Below, piece after piece: positions 4,844-5,176 of a stretch of DNA of 5,176 bases. Every line of letters begins with the position of its first letter. Positions within the stretch are counted from its first letter, which is position 1. Below the pieces are notes generated by a model that worked only from the letters and a program-made list of their open reading frames with translations, ran no database searches and was not told the DNA's origin. This stretch comes from a bacterium (GTDB lineage: Bacteria > Krumholzibacteriota > Krumholzibacteriia > WVZY01): assembly GCA_027296025.1 (NCBI GenBank), contig JAPUJU010000307.1, positions 1-5,176 on the forward strand, given 5' to 3'. The position numbers were made by a program, and so were the translations under genes.

Positions 4844-5176
4844 CTACATCTGGTTATAGTCGGGCCCTTCGCCGCCTTCCGGCGTGGTCCAGGTGATGAT
4901 CTGGTAGGGATCTGCGATGTCGCAGGTCTTGCAGTGCACGCAGTTTTCATGATGGATGAAGAGTTCCTTCACCCCACTCTCCTTGTTCTCCACCATTTCG
5001 TAGACCGCGGCCGGACAGAACTTCTCACACGGGTTGCCGTAATCGCGTGCGCACTCATTCGAGCAGATGTCCGTGTCCGCCACCTTCAGGTGATGGGGCT
5101 GGTCGGCCTCGTGGACGGTGCCACTGAAGCCGACGAGGTGCTCCTTGCTGAAGGTCAACACGCCGTCGAACTCGAA
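4844..5176 (-). CDS. ETF-ubiquinone oxidoreductase, C-terminal end (partial)
   Basis: The last 110 codons and TAG stop of a leftward gene whose 5' part lies beyond the right edge; the frame is open to base 5176. The full enzyme is a membrane-associated flavoprotein with a [4Fe-4S] cluster that takes electrons from electron-transfer flavoprotein and reduces ubiquinone. The visible part is the characteristic ferredoxin-like domain: ADQPHHLK, then FCPAAVYEMV, then ENCVHCKTCDIADP, and the C-terminal signature WTTPEGGEGPDY-Q-M. The four family cluster ligands are present, numbered from the edge as C54, C79, C82 and C85. Three extra cysteines (C38, C42, C50) precede C54. The GTG at 5159-5161 is an internal valine codon, not a start. 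The stop lies 34 bp from the end of the convergent IMPase-like gene. Confidence 0.95.
   Translation of the reverse strand, partial: FEFDGVLTFSKEHLVGFSGTVHEADQPHHLKVADTDICSNECARDYGNPCEKFCPAAVYEMVENKESGVKELFIHHENCVHCKTCDIADPYQIITWTTPEGGEGPDYNQM

Noticed and set aside
5159..5161. GTG as the start of a 105-residue ferredoxin-like protein
   Set aside because: The frame stays open to the window edge, and the residues match the interior of ETF-QO, so this is an internal valine.

Overview
The window is a piece of a high-GC bacterial chromosome. Three conserved housekeeping genes fill the right four-fifths, and an unusual 937-bp low-complexity region fills the left end. The B12-dependent ribonucleotide reductase and the cysteine-rich form of ETF-ubiquinone oxidoreductase suggest a Gram-negative heterotroph of the former Deltaproteobacteria (Myxococcota, Desulfobacterota or Binatota-like lineages). 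This placement is an inference from gene content and feel; no phylogenetic marker is present.

Layout. Positions 1-937 contain no recognisable gene. The + strand is strongly purine-rich and T-poor: positions 97-217 hold no T at all, and 681-860 hold 9 T in 180 bases with about 81% purine. It is built from short tandem arrays of different period: 8 bp at 1-104, 13 and 10 bp at 122-182, 12 bp at 469-528, and 5 bp at 721-765. A compositionally more normal island lies at about 205-420. The last part holds two small open frames (682-864 and 861-941) joined to each other and to the next gene by 4-base ATGA overlaps. At 938-3787 lies a complete adenosylcobalamin-dependent class II ribonucleotide reductase (nrdJ). 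After a 164-bp spacer comes a complete inositol-monophosphatase-fold protein (3952-4809) that keeps the first metal motif but lacks the usual Trp-Asp motif. Only 34 bp further, on the opposite strand and convergent, lies the 3' end of an ETF-ubiquinone oxidoreductase gene (4844 to the right edge), with its ferredoxin-like C-terminal domain.

How the genes fit together. nrdJ makes deoxyribonucleotides without oxygen dependence. The IMPase-like gene may be cotranscribed with it, but the 164-bp gap leaves this open. The ETF-QO gene belongs to a separate leftward unit and passes electrons from fatty-acid and amino-acid oxidation to the quinone pool. The genes share no obvious pathway.

The features most worth a second look are the polypurine repeat leader with its chain of ATGA-coupled small frames before nrdJ, the motif loss in the IMPase-like protein, and three extra cysteines in the ETF-QO iron-sulfur domain.
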